Origin: an uncultured Mordavella sp.
GTDB lineage: Bacteria > Bacillota > Clostridia > Lachnospirales > Lachnospiraceae
DNA: 64,000 nucleotides
Assembly: GCA_902406105.1 (NCBI GenBank)
Contig: CABPCP010000001.1
Coordinates: 66,465-130,464, forward strand
Direction of reading: 5' to 3'
Position 1 is the first letter of the stretch, and each line of letters begins with the position of its first letter. Below the pieces are notes generated by a model. It did not search any database. It was not told where the DNA came from and was given only the letters and a program-made list of their open reading frames with translations. Shown here in pieces: positions 15,104 through 23,188 of the stretch. A program made the translations under genes and the position numbers.

Positions 15104-17260
15104 ATGGATATCAATCAAAAGATCACAGAAGAACTGGGCGTGAAAAAGTGGCAGGTGGATGCGGCGGCAGCGCTGATCGACGAGGGGAATACGATTCCAT
15201 TTATCGCTCGGTACCGCAAAGAAGCCACCGGTACTCTGGATGACGAGCAGCTTAGAAAACTGTATGAACGTTTAAATTATCTGCGGGGATTGGAAGAGAA
15301 AAAGGAACAGGTCCTCTCCAGTATCGAAGAACAAGGGAAACTGACGCCGGAATTAAGGGAGAAGATCCAGGCGGCGGAGACGCTGGTAGTGGTGGAAGAT
15401 CTGTACCGGCCCTACCGTCCCAAGAGAAGGACGAGAGCCACCATCGCCAAAGAAAAAGGGCTGGAACCGCTGGCCGCGGCTATTGCTTTGCAGAAAATGG
15501 AACAAACCGTGGAAGAAGCGGCGGAAAAATATATTGATGAAGCAAAAGGAGTGTCCTCGGTAAAAGAAGCGATTGCGGGCGCTCAGGATATCATTGCCGA
15601 ATATGTTTCAGACAAGGCAGATTATAGAAGCTGGATCCGGAAGACGACGATGAAAAAGGGAACTTTATTATCCCAGGCCAAAGATCCCAAGAAAGAGTCG
15701 GTCTACGAGATGTACTATGAATTTGAAGAGCCGGTAAACCGGCTGGCGGGACACAGGATCCTGGCGGTAAACCGGGGAGAAAAGGAGAAATTCCTGACGG
15801 TAAAGATCCAGGCGCCGGAGGAGGAGATTCTTCAATACCTGGAGCGGCAGATGATCCGTCCCGGAAATCCAAGGACAGAGCCGGTGATGAAAGAAGCTTT
15901 GGAAGACAGCTATCAAAGGCTGATCGCTCCGGCCATTGAGCGGGAGATCCGCAATGAGCTGACAGAGAAGGCGGAAGATGGGGCGATTCAGGTCTTTGGA
16001 AAAAACCTGACCCAGCTTCTGATGCAGCCGCCGATCACGGGGCAGACGGTGCTTGGATGGGACCCGGCATTTCGGACAGGCTGTAAATTGGCTGTAGTAG
16101 ACCCTACCGGCAAGGTCATAGGCACGACGGTGATCTATCCCACGGCCCCTACCACGCCCAAAAAGATTCAGGCCTCCAAGGATCTCTTAAAGAAGATCAT
16201 AGAGAAATATCATATTACGCTGATCTCTTTGGGAAATGGAACGGCTTCCAGAGAATCGGAACAATTTATCGTAGAACTGCTGAAAGAAATCCCTCAGAAG
16301 GTGCAGTATGTTATCGTAAGCGAGGCGGGCGCTTCTGTGTATTCCGCGAGTAAGCTGGCATCCGAGGAGTTTCCAAAATTCGATGTGGGCCAAAGGAGCG
16401 CCGCTTCGATTGCCAGAAGGCTTCAGGATCCGCTGGCGGAATTAGTGAAGATCGATCCAAAGTCGATCGGGGTAGGTCAGTATCAGCATGATATGAACCA
16501 AAAGAAATTAAGCGAAGCCCTCTCGGGTGTGGTGGAGGACTGTGTAAACCGAGTAGGCGTGGATCTAAATACGGCTTCCGCGCCTCTGCTTTCCTATATT
16601 TCCGGGATCACTCCGGCTGTCGCCAGGAATATTGTGGCTTACCGGGAAGAAAACGGACGGTTTACCAATCGAGGCCAGCTTTTAAAAGTGGCGAAGCTGG
16701 GCCCCAAGGCTTTTGAACAGTGCGCCGGATTTATGCGGATCCAGGGAGGCGAGAATCCATTGGACGCGACCAGCGTCCATCCGGAAAGCTATGAGGCGGC
16801 GAAAGGGCTTTTAAAGAAGCAGGGGTTTTCTGCGGAAGACGTAAGAGAAGGCCGGCTGGCCGGATTGTCGCTCACGATCCGGGATTATCCGGGATTGGCG
16901 CAAGAATTGGGGATCGGGGAGATCACGCTTAGGGATATTGTCAAAGAATTGGAGAAGCCGGGCAGAGATCCAAGAGATGAGATGCCGGCTCCGATCCTGC
17001 GGACAGATGTCCTGGAAATGAAGGATCTAAAGGAAGGAATGGTGCTCAAAGGCACAGTCCGCAATGTGATCGATTTTGGCGTGTTTGTAGACATCGGCGT
17101 CCATCAGGACGGCCTGGTCCATATCTCAGAAGTGACGGATAAGAAGTTTATCCGGCATCCGCTGGAAGTGGTCAGCGTGGGAGATATTGTGGATGTAAGG
17201 GTGATGAGTGTGGATCTGAAAAAGAAACGGATACAACTGAGTATGAAAGGAATTTCATAG
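15104..17260 (+). CDS. tex: Tex-family RNA-binding transcription accessory protein
   Basis: 718 aa, full length. Family features in order are the N-terminal helical domain with IPFIARYRKEATGTLDD, a YqgF-like RNase H fold (VLGWDPAFRTGCKLAVVD, about residues 320-340), helix-hairpin-helix repeats (TASAPLLSYISGITPAVARNI, about 490-510) and a C-terminal S1 RNA-binding domain (about 640-715, GTVRNVIDFGVFVDIGVHQDGLVHIS). Tex binds nucleic acid and affects transcription and toxin or virulence expression in several bacteria; the molecular action is not settled. AGAGGAAA lies before the ATG. The next gene starts within 60 bases with no terminator, so the two may be co-transcribed. Confidence 0.95.
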   Translation: MDINQKITEELGVKKWQVDAAAALIDEGNTIPFIARYRKEATGTLDDEQLRKLYERLNYLRGLEEKKEQVLSSIEEQGKLTPELREKIQAAETLVVVEDLYRPYRPKRRTRATIAKEKGLEPLAAAIALQKMEQTVEEAAEKYIDEAKGVSSVKEAIAGAQDIIAEYVSDKADYRSWIRKTTMKKGTLLSQAKDPKKESVYEMYYEFEEPVNRLAGHRILAVNRGEKEKFLTVKIQAPEEEILQYLERQMIRPGNPRTEPVMKEALEDSYQRLIAPAIEREIRNELTEKAEDGAIQVFGKNLTQLLMQPPITGQTVLGWDPAFRTGCKLAVVDPTGKVIGTTVIYPTAPTTPKKIQASKDLLKKIIEKYHITLISLGNGTASRESEQFIVELLKEIPQKVQYVIVSEAGASVYSASKLASEEFPKFDVGQRSAASIARRLQDPLAELVKIDPKSIGVGQYQHDMNQKKLSEALSGVVEDCVNRVGVDLNTASAPLLSYISGITPAVARNIVAYREENGRFTNRGQLLKVAKLGPKAFEQCAGFMRIQGGENPLDATSVHPESYEAAKGLLKKQGFSAEDVREGRLAGLSLTIRDYPGLAQELGIGEITLRDIVKELEKPGRDPRDEMPAPILRTDVLEMKDLKEGMVLKGTVRNVIDFGVFVDIGVHQDGLVHISEVTDKKFIRHPLEVVSVGDIVDVRVMSVDLKKKRIQLSMKGIS

Positions 17261-17317
17261 GAAACAAAATGTAGAAGAAGTTCAGCGGGTGTGTCAGAGA
17301 GGAAGGAGAAGATTCAT

Positions 17318-18595
17318 ATGAAAAGGACAGATGAAAAGTACCAGGCGTATGTAAAGATCCTGGAAGAGGAACTTGTTCCGGCTATGGGGTGTACGGAACC
17401 TATTGCCCTGGCCTACGCGGCGGCTAAGGCGAGAGAGACTCTGGGCTGTATGCCTGAAAAGGTAGAGATCGGCGCAAGCGGGAGCATTATCAAAAATGTA
17501 AAAAGCGTTATCGTACCAAATACCGGACATCTAAAAGGAATCCCGTCCGCGGCCGCCGCCGGGATCGTGGCAGGAAATCCAGACCGGGAATTGGAAGTGA
17601 TCGCGGATGTGACAGAAGAACAGACCAGGGAGATTGCCGAATATCTAAAGACGGCGGAGATTACAGTAGAGCACATTGACCAGGGAATCACATTCGATAT
17701 CATTGTGGCGGTCTCAAAGGGGGATTCTTCCGCGAAAGTACGGATCGCCAACTATCATACCAATATTGTGCTGGTGGAGAAGAACGGCGAGAAACTGCTG
17801 GATCTTCCGGTAGAAGGAGAGAAGGAGGAAGGCCTTACAGACAGGAGCCTTTTGGATATGGAGAGTATCTGGGATTTCATCAATACGGTGAAGGTTGACG
17901 ATATTCGGGAAGTGATCAGCCGCCAGATTGAATATAATACGGCCATCGCAAAAGAAGGGCTGCGGGGAGATTATGGGGCGAATATAGGAAGCGTCCTGCT
18001 TGAGACTTACGGACAGGATGTGAAGAATCGAGCGAAAGCATTGGCCGCCGCCGGCTCTGACGCCCGGATGAATGGCTGTGAACTTCCGGTTATTATCAAC
18101 GCTGGAAGCGGCAATCAAGGAATGACCTGCTCTCTGCCTGTACTGGAGTACGCGAAAGAACTGAACACAGAGGAAGAGCAGGTGTATCGGGCGCTTGCTT
18201 TGTCAAATCTGGTGGCGATCCATCAGAAGACAGGAATCGGAAGACTGTCTGCTTACTGCGGAGCTGTCAGCGCGGGGGCGGCGGCAGGCGCGGGTATTGC
18301 CTATCTGTGCGGAGGCGGTTATGAAGAAGTGATCCATACGGTGGTGAACGCCCTGGCCATTGTTTCAGGAATCGTCTGCGATGGGGCGAAAGCTTCCTGC
18401 GCGGCTAAGATTGCCTCCGCGGTGGACGCGGGGATATTGGGATATCATATGTACCTGAACGGGCAGCAGTTCTATGCCGGCGATGGGATCGTTACCAAAG
18501 GCGTAGAGGCTACGATCACGAATATCGGACGGCTGGGAAAAGAAGGCATGCGGGAAACCAACGAAGAGATCATCAAGATGATGATCGGAGATTAA
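17318..18595 (+). CDS. UPF0597 / L-cysteine desulfidase-like protein (L-serine dehydratase alpha-like)
   Basis: 425 aa from the ATG at 17318, chosen for the GAAGGAG site 9 bases upstream over a GTG at 17291. The start holds PAMGCTEPIALAYAAAKAR, the family signature with a Cys expected to bind an iron-sulfur cluster. Further on come NAGSGNQGMTCSLPV and a Cys-containing VSGIVCDGAKASCAAKIA near residue 365, all typical of the UPF0597/CyuA group. CyuA degrades cysteine to pyruvate, ammonia and sulfide; other members are proposed serine dehydratase relatives. Substrate is therefore uncertain between cysteine and a related amino acid. A strong terminator follows. Confidence 0.87.
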   Translation: MKRTDEKYQAYVKILEEELVPAMGCTEPIALAYAAAKARETLGCMPEKVEIGASGSIIKNVKSVIVPNTGHLKGIPSAAAAGIVAGNPDRELEVIADVTEEQTREIAEYLKTAEITVEHIDQGITFDIIVAVSKGDSSAKVRIANYHTNIVLVEKNGEKLLDLPVEGEKEEGLTDRSLLDMESIWDFINTVKVDDIREVISRQIEYNTAIAKEGLRGDYGANIGSVLLETYGQDVKNRAKALAAAGSDARMNGCELPVIINAGSGNQGMTCSLPVLEYAKELNTEEEQVYRALALSNLVAIHQKTGIGRLSAYCGAVSAGAAAGAGIAYLCGGGYEEVIHTVVNALAIVSGIVCDGAKASCAAKIASAVDAGILGYHMYLNGQQFYAGDGIVTKGVEATITNIGRLGKEGMRETNEEIIKMMIGD

Positions 18596-18599
18596 CCCT

Positions 18600-18648
18600 A
18601 AACCGGCTGTAAAGCAATCTCTAATGGAGAGCTTTACAGCCGGTTTTA
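18600..18648. terminator. Strong hairpin terminator
   Basis: A 16-bp perfect stem AAACCGGCTGTAAAGC and its complement with a 15-base loop, TTTTA at the end. It separates the UPF0597 gene from a convergent gene that ends 6 bases on, so it probably works both ways. Confidence 0.88.
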
Positions 18649-18653
18649 TAATG

Positions 18654-19088
18654 CTAAGATTTCATTTCCGAGGCGCATTGGTCAATAACAGCGGCAGCCT
18701 TTAAAGCTTGTTGAATGATAAATTGGATTTCTTCCGGAATCGAAACCTCTTCTGGAACGGTGAAAGGAACATTGTCAAGAAATGAGTTTGCCAGAAGATA
18801 GACATAAGCTTCCGCGTTTTGCTGCTCGTTTGCCAGTATATCTCCGGTAAAACGCATTCCATCTAAGCTTATTTCACCGCCAAGGACCATTTGATTCAAA
18901 GTTTCCAGCATAATGAAGAAATGACTGTCATCCCAGGCAGATAAATACATACATTTGCATAGACCGGGAGTAAAGAAAGGCTGGTCTGAGAAACAGTCCA
19001 AAAGCTCTTTGAAACGGGTCCGGTGTCCGGAATCGATAAACATTTTTTCCTCATTAAGCGCCGAAAGGCACAAATCTTTCCATGTCAT
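18654..19088 (-). CDS. Protein of unknown function
   Basis: 144 aa, soluble and acidic, mostly helical by appearance. It has no signal peptide or membrane segment. Five Cys are scattered (CLSAL, LDCF, LCKCMYL, QCASE), none in a recognised metal motif. I know no family for it. GGAGGGG lies 5 bases before the ATG, and a good minus-strand promoter is placed at 19121-19149, so the gene looks real and expressed alone. It is divergent from the FMN riboswitch transcript, but nothing ties it to flavin metabolism. Confidence 0.72.
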   Translation of the reverse strand: MTWKDLCLSALNEEKMFIDSGHRTRFKELLDCFSDQPFFTPGLCKCMYLSAWDDSHFFIMLETLNQMVLGGEISLDGMRFTGDILANEQQNAEAYVYLLANSFLDNVPFTVPEEVSIPEEIQFIIQQALKAAAVIDQCASEMKS

Positions 19089-19120
19089 AGCCGCCCCTCC
19101 ATAATCGACTGGATAACTTT

Positions 19121-19149
19121 ATTATAGGATAAGAATGGAAAGAACACAA
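19121..19149 (-). promoter_or_regulatory. Promoter of the 144-aa unknown gene
   Basis: On the minus strand TTGTGT (19144-19149) and TATAAT (19121-19126) are 17 bp apart, 33 bases before the start codon. Confidence 0.6.
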
Positions 19150-19167
19150 TATATTAAGAAAAAAGTC

Positions 19168-19196
19168 TTGAATCAGGAAAAGCAGGGGCGTATAAT
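19168..19196 (+). promoter_or_regulatory. Promoter of the FMN riboswitch-ribU unit
   Basis: TTGAAT (19168-19173) and TATAAT (19191-19196) with 17 bp between place transcription start just before the riboswitch. Confidence 0.7.
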
Positions 19197-19216
19197 AGAA
19201 AAGAACTAAAAAAGAA

Positions 19217-19363
19217 TTTCTTCGGGGCAGGGTGACACAAGAAGGAGAGACTCTGATGTTTGTGAATTCCCAACCGGCGGTAGAGTCCGCGACCCGGCGC
19301 GTTTCGCGCTGGCTGATCTGGTGAGATTCCAGAACCGACAGTATAGTCTGGATGAGAGAAGAA
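19217..19363 (+). promoter_or_regulatory. FMN riboswitch (RFN element)
   Basis: The conserved RFN blocks are all present in order: TTCGGGGCAGGGTG (19221), TTCCCAACCGGCGGTA (19266), AGTCCGCGACCC (19285), a GC-rich variable arm, CTGGTGAGATTCCAGAACCGACAGTA (19318 on) and TCTGGATGAGAGAAG (19347). The terminal pairing is GAATTTCTTC with GAGAAGAAG. It binds flavin mononucleotide. A terminator directly after it and ribU downstream show the usual design in which FMN shuts off riboflavin uptake by early termination. Confidence 0.95.
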
Positions 19364-19382
19364 GTGTGATTGTGATGCTGCA

Positions 19383-19414
19383 AAACCCCGATACTTTATG
19401 TGTCGGGGTTTTTT
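19383..19414 (+). terminator. Riboswitch-controlled terminator
   Basis: Stem AAACCCCGA / TCGGGGTTT with an 11-base loop, then TTT, 20 bases after the FMN aptamer and 104 bases before the ribU start. It is the expression platform of the riboswitch. Confidence 0.88.
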
Positions 19415-19518
19415 CACGGGAAATGTGCAGGGCATGTCCTTCAAGACGGCGGACGTTACATAATTCTAAGAAGATTTTCTTTCTTTGTTGAGTTTATTTG
19501 AAAAGGAGAGAAAAAGAC

Positions 19519-20139
19519 ATGAGTTCAGAAGTAATGACAAACACAAAAGCAAAGGTAAATGTAAGGAAGATGGCCCAGGTAGCAATGCTGAGCGCGATCG
19601 CGGTAGTATTGATGCTGTTCGAGATTCCGCTTCCCTTCGCGCCGTCCTTCTATGAGATTGACTTCAGCGAAGTTCCAGTGCTGGTAGGATGTTTTGCAAT
19701 GGGCCCGCTTGCGGGAGTGGCGATAGAACTGCTGAAGATCCTCCTGAATCTGGTGATCAATGGAAGCGCCACAGCAGGCGTAGGAGAAATGGCCAACTTT
19801 CTGATCGGATGCGCGCTGGTTCTTCCGGCGGCAGTGATCTATAAACGGATGCATACCAGGAAAGGCGCGATCGTCGGTATGGCCGCCGGGACCGTATTTA
19901 TGACGGCCGTAGGATGTTTCCTTAACGCATTTGTCCTGCTTCCAGCTTACGCGGCTGCTTTTGGAATGCCTATCAGCGGACTTGTGGAAATGGGAACCGC
20001 GGTAAACAGCGGGATTACGGATCTTACCACCTTTGTGCTATTTGCGGTAGCGCCTTTTAACCTGCTGAAAGGTGTCCTTGTATCATTGATCGTGTTCATT
20101 ATCTATAAAAAGATCAGTCCGGTACTGCGGATGAGGTAA
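19519..20139 (+). CDS. ribU: Riboflavin ECF transporter S component
   Basis: 206 aa from the ATG at 19519, 11 bases after AAAGGAG; an in-frame TTG at 19498 is upstream of that site. Six membrane helices are visible. Family motifs are MAQVAMLSAIAVVLMLFEIP in the first helix and FSEVPVLVGCFAMGPLAGV, matching RibU. It binds riboflavin outside the cell and works with the shared EcfA1/EcfA2/EcfT module, which is encoded at 31522-34045. The FMN riboswitch upstream strongly supports the substrate. A hairpin with a T stretch at 20229 ends the unit. Confidence 0.95.
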   Translation: MSSEVMTNTKAKVNVRKMAQVAMLSAIAVVLMLFEIPLPFAPSFYEIDFSEVPVLVGCFAMGPLAGVAIELLKILLNLVINGSATAGVGEMANFLIGCALVLPAAVIYKRMHTRKGAIVGMAAGTVFMTAVGCFLNAFVLLPAYAAAFGMPISGLVEMGTAVNSGITDLTTFVLFAVAPFNLLKGVLVSLIVFIIYKKISPVLRMR

Positions 20140-20228
20140 GGGTGGATTTGTTGAGATCAGGTCCCTGCTTTTGGCTGTCCATATCCCCAATTTCATCGGG
20201 ATTAGGAAAATCCATCTCTAAAAATGTT

Positions 20229-20280
20229 AGGCTTCGGGATTGCGCTATGTTAGGCGACAATCCCGGAGCCTTATATTTTT
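20229..20280 (+). terminator. Probable terminator of ribU
   Basis: A 14-bp stem AGGCTTCGGGATTG / CAATCCCGGAGCCT (one G-T pair) with a 15-base loop is followed by TATATTTTT. It lies 90 bases after the ribU stop. Confidence 0.7.
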
Positions 20281-20429
20281 GTGGATGTGAGTTGCAGGGG
20301 ACGGAGCAGCGAGTCAGTTATCCCGGCTTCTGCGTGTGACCTTTATCCCGACAACCCCGAATTGTACTGGCATATTCTTTTCATATGGATTACAATAGAG
20401 AAAAACGCGGATTTGTGAGAGGAAAGATG

Positions 20430-20933
20430 ATGGTATACGAGAAATTATCAAAACGTGCGCTCTATTGCATGTATGCGGCTGGGGCGGTGACCGGAACAGT
20501 TGTGCTTGCGGTGATCGGGGCGGTAAATTGGTTCTGGCTGTTCCCAAATGATATTGGCGTGGGAAAGATCATATCGCTTATCCTGGCGGTCCTGACGGTG
20601 GCTGACGTGGCGGTGAGCCCTTATTTCAGATATCATCGGTACCGCTATTGCATTAATGAGGAATGTATTGATATCCAGGAAGGATATTTGTTTGTAGAGA
20701 GAAATATTGTTCCTATTGAAAGGCTGCATAAGCTGCAGACGGCAAAAGGACCGCTGGATCAGCTTTTTCGAGTGGCTAAGGTGGTAGTGACGACTGCGGG
20801 GGGAGATGTGACGATCCGTTTCCTGGAAGAAGAAAAGGCAGAAAAGATTGCGGATACGCTCAGAAAAAGGATCAACGAGATTGTGGAAGAGCAGAAGAAC
20901 GCAGATGGAAGGCAATCAAATGATGAAGAATGA
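20430..20933 (+). CDS. Bacterial PH-domain membrane protein (YdbS-like)
   Basis: 167 aa. The ATG at 20430 is 7 bases after GAGAGG; ATG at 20427 is the alternative. Two membrane helices (about residues 12-34 and 45-62) precede a bacterial PH domain of the bPH2 type (YCINEECIDIQEGYLFVERNIVPIERLHKLQTAKGPLDQLF), the signature of the YdbS/YdbT pair. It ends in a charged helix. The stop overlaps the next gene, which encodes the YdbT-like partner, by 14 bases, so the two are translated together. In Bacillus the pair affects resistance to membrane-active peptides; the role here is inferred from that family. Confidence 0.87.
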   Translation: MVYEKLSKRALYCMYAAGAVTGTVVLAVIGAVNWFWLFPNDIGVGKIISLILAVLTVADVAVSPYFRYHRYRYCINEECIDIQEGYLFVERNIVPIERLHKLQTAKGPLDQLFRVAKVVVTTAGGDVTIRFLEEEKAEKIADTLRKRINEIVEEQKNADGRQSNDEE

Positions 20934-22470
20934 AAGATTCAGAAATCATATATCGATCGTGGCGGAACGGATGGGGAAAGGTTTTGTGGTCATTTTGGCG
21001 CTTCTTGTAGGAGGAATCGCCCAAAATTTAGGGGAAGCGGCAGAGCTGGCCGAGCACGGAATGAAAGCCGGACGGGAGATCCTGCCGGCAATGCTTGCGG
21101 CTTTGGCGTTCTTGGTCCTGCTGACTGTCTGGCAGATACTGATCTGGGCCAGGACTTATATTTCCATTGATGGAACGACTTTGGTGATTGAGAAGAATAC
21201 CCTGAACCGGAAGAAAAATACGATCGGGATTGGAAATATTTCAAATGTAAATACAGAGCAGAATTTATTTGAGATGCTGATCGGCACCTGTAAGATCAAG
21301 ATAGATACGAACAGTTTATCCACAGCAGATTCTACAGATGTAAAGATTGTCCTGAAAAGGCGGGAAGCGGAAGCCCTTTGCGGACGGATCACAGGAATCA
21401 TGGAAGAACTGGCGGGCAGAAATGGTCAGGAAGGACAGACAGCGCCGGAGATGGTCCCCGCAAAAAGGCAGGGAGGCGTGGAAGAGGCGCTGAGAGATAC
21501 ACCAGGCGCATCCCTTGGGACTATGTTTGTCCATGGATTTTATCAGGCCAGTCTGCTCTCGGCGTTGATCGTGATTCTCTGTCTTGTGGGAACAGCAGCT
21601 GGAGCGGCGGAATCTCTGAGCAAAGGAAATATTGGAAGAAGCTTGGTGGAACTTCTGGCGGCCGGCGCGGTAGTGATCTTTGTTTTCCTTTCCGCGGTAT
21701 GGGACCTGCTCAAGGGATTTATCCAATACTATGATTTTAAAGTGAAGAGAAAAGAAGATAAACTTTATATCAGTTATGGCCTTTTGAAGAAAATCAGTCA
21801 TACGATCCCGGTGGACAAGATCAATGGATTGAAATTGACCCAGTCTTTCCAGGGAAGGCTGACAGGACGATGTATGGCAGAAATTCTTAATGTAGGGATG
21901 GGAGACGATCAAGAGGAAAAGAAGTCCTTTCTCCTCCTGTACGATAAGAAGGCGAAAAATGCGGAAAGAATCCGGGAACTGCTTCCCGAATTCTCGGGAG
22001 TGACAGAATGGGAGACACAGAAACAGCCTAAGCAAGTGTGGCTGCTTTGGCTGGTCCGGGGATTGATCTGGACCCTGCTGACGGCAGGGGCGGCCTGGAT
22101 CGCGGCAGTGATATGGCAGGAATATCAGATTTGGATTCTTGCCGCGGAAGCTCTTCTGCTGGCCGCGGCAGGAGGAATGCTGGTATGCCGGTATCGTACG
22201 GCGGGAGTGGGAGTCAGTGAGGAATTCCTGCTCATATCCAGCGGATATATGGGAAGGCGCTTCCTGGCTGTACGATTCGGGAAGATCCAATACCTGCAGA
22301 TAAAGCAGAGCTTTCTGGCAAAGCGCTGGAAAATGCAGAAGGGAACCATCTATCTTCTTGCGGCGGCGTCCGACCGTACGCAGAACATCCCCTATTTCAG
22401 GGAAGCGGTATCAGAACAATTAAAGACATGCATACTAAAAAGAAAAGATAAGGCGAGGGAGAACTTATGA
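20920..22470 (+). CDS. PH-domain membrane protein (YdbT-like)
   Basis: 516 aa from the ATG at 20920 (GGAAGG 6 bases upstream); an adjacent ATG at 20923 is possible. Three copies of the bPH2 unit are seen: SIDGTTLVIEKNTLNRKKNTIGIGNISNV near residue 85, DKLYISYGLLKKISHTIPVDKINGLKL near 285, and EEFLLISSGYMGRRFLAVRFGKIQYLQIKQSFLAKR near 435. Paired membrane helices come before each. This is the normal YdbT architecture. It should form a complex with the upstream PH-domain protein. Its TGA overlaps the ATG of the nucleotidyltransferase gene by 4 bases, making a three-gene coupled unit. Confidence 0.88.
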   Translation: MMKNERFRNHISIVAERMGKGFVVILALLVGGIAQNLGEAAELAEHGMKAGREILPAMLAALAFLVLLTVWQILIWARTYISIDGTTLVIEKNTLNRKKNTIGIGNISNVNTEQNLFEMLIGTCKIKIDTNSLSTADSTDVKIVLKRREAEALCGRITGIMEELAGRNGQEGQTAPEMVPAKRQGGVEEALRDTPGASLGTMFVHGFYQASLLSALIVILCLVGTAAGAAESLSKGNIGRSLVELLAAGAVVIFVFLSAVWDLLKGFIQYYDFKVKRKEDKLYISYGLLKKISHTIPVDKINGLKLTQSFQGRLTGRCMAEILNVGMGDDQEEKKSFLLLYDKKAKNAERIRELLPEFSGVTEWETQKQPKQVWLLWLVRGLIWTLLTAGAAWIAAVIWQEYQIWILAAEALLLAAAGGMLVCRYRTAGVGVSEEFLLISSGYMGRRFLAVRFGKIQYLQIKQSFLAKRWKMQKGTIYLLAAASDRTQNIPYFREAVSEQLKTCILKRKDKARENL

Positions 22471-23054
22471 AGAGAACAGGAGTTGTAAATGGAAGATTTC
22501 AGGTGCTTCATTTAAAACATATGGAGTATATCCTGGCGGCCAAGATGCGCTGCGGGAAATTATATATCGGGCTTACGAACCCAGACAGCCTGCATACCAG
22601 AGAGTCTGTCAATGATGCGAACCGTTCTGCCAAATACGCAAATCCACTGACCTATTTTGAGCGTTATGAGATGATCCGGGGAGCGATGGCGGAATTTAGA
22701 GTTCCGGAGTCTGAATATGATATCCTGCCGTTCCCGATCAATTGTCCGGAATATATCCCCCAGTACGCGCCGAAAGATGCGGTATTCTATATGGGACTGT
22801 GTGATGAGTGGGACGAAGAGAAATATAAGATCCTGAGAAGTCTGGGATTGGAGGTTGAGGTCCTTTGGAGAAAGCCGCCGGAAGAAAAAGGGGTCACCTC
22901 TTCCTGGGTCAGAAGCTGCATCGCCACAGACCAGGAGTGGGCTCATTTAGTTCCCAAAAGCGTATACGCTTATCTGACGGAGCATCATCTGGACGAGCGG
23001 ATCAAGCGGCTGGAACAGATGCGGATGGATGAAAAAGATGTGAGTCTTTTGTAA
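22467..23054 (+). CDS. Nucleotidyltransferase, NadM-like (nicotinamide-nucleotide adenylyltransferase type)
   Basis: 195 aa. The Rossmann-like start GVVNGRFQVLHLKHMEYI contains the HXXH-type catalytic motif of the cytidylyltransferase superfamily (HLKH replaces HXGH). Near the end TSSWVRSCI stands in for the ISSTXIR nucleotide-binding motif. NPLTYFERYEMIRGAM and DEWDEEKYKILRSLG fit the archaeal NadM type more than bacterial NadD. The likely reaction joins ATP and NMN to give NAD, but another nucleotide or a sugar phosphate is possible. It overlaps the PH-domain gene by ATGA, an unexplained link between NAD chemistry and a membrane complex. No clear terminator follows. Confidence 0.78.
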   Translation: MKRTGVVNGRFQVLHLKHMEYILAAKMRCGKLYIGLTNPDSLHTRESVNDANRSAKYANPLTYFERYEMIRGAMAEFRVPESEYDILPFPINCPEYIPQYAPKDAVFYMGLCDEWDEEKYKILRSLGLEVEVLWRKPPEEKGVTSSWVRSCIATDQEWAHLVPKSVYAYLTEHHLDERIKRLEQMRMDEKDVSLL

Positions 23055-23122
23055 TTTTGTTTGTATTCCTACGCAGAAAGAATACTCAGAGAAAAGACAA
23101 AATAACAGATGCGAATGCTTTA

Positions 23123-23151
23123 TCGACTTACACCTCTTTCTGTGCTATGAT
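23123..23151 (+). promoter_or_regulatory. Promoter of the GTPase-nuclease fusion gene
   Basis: TCGACT and TATGAT (23146-23151) are 17 bp apart, with TG one base before the -10 (extended -10). The leader to the ATG is only about 30 bases, too short for the attenuator seen before tet(M). Confidence 0.55.
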
Positions 23152-23188
23152 TATGAATGCATAATATAGACAGAAAGGGGTATTTTCT

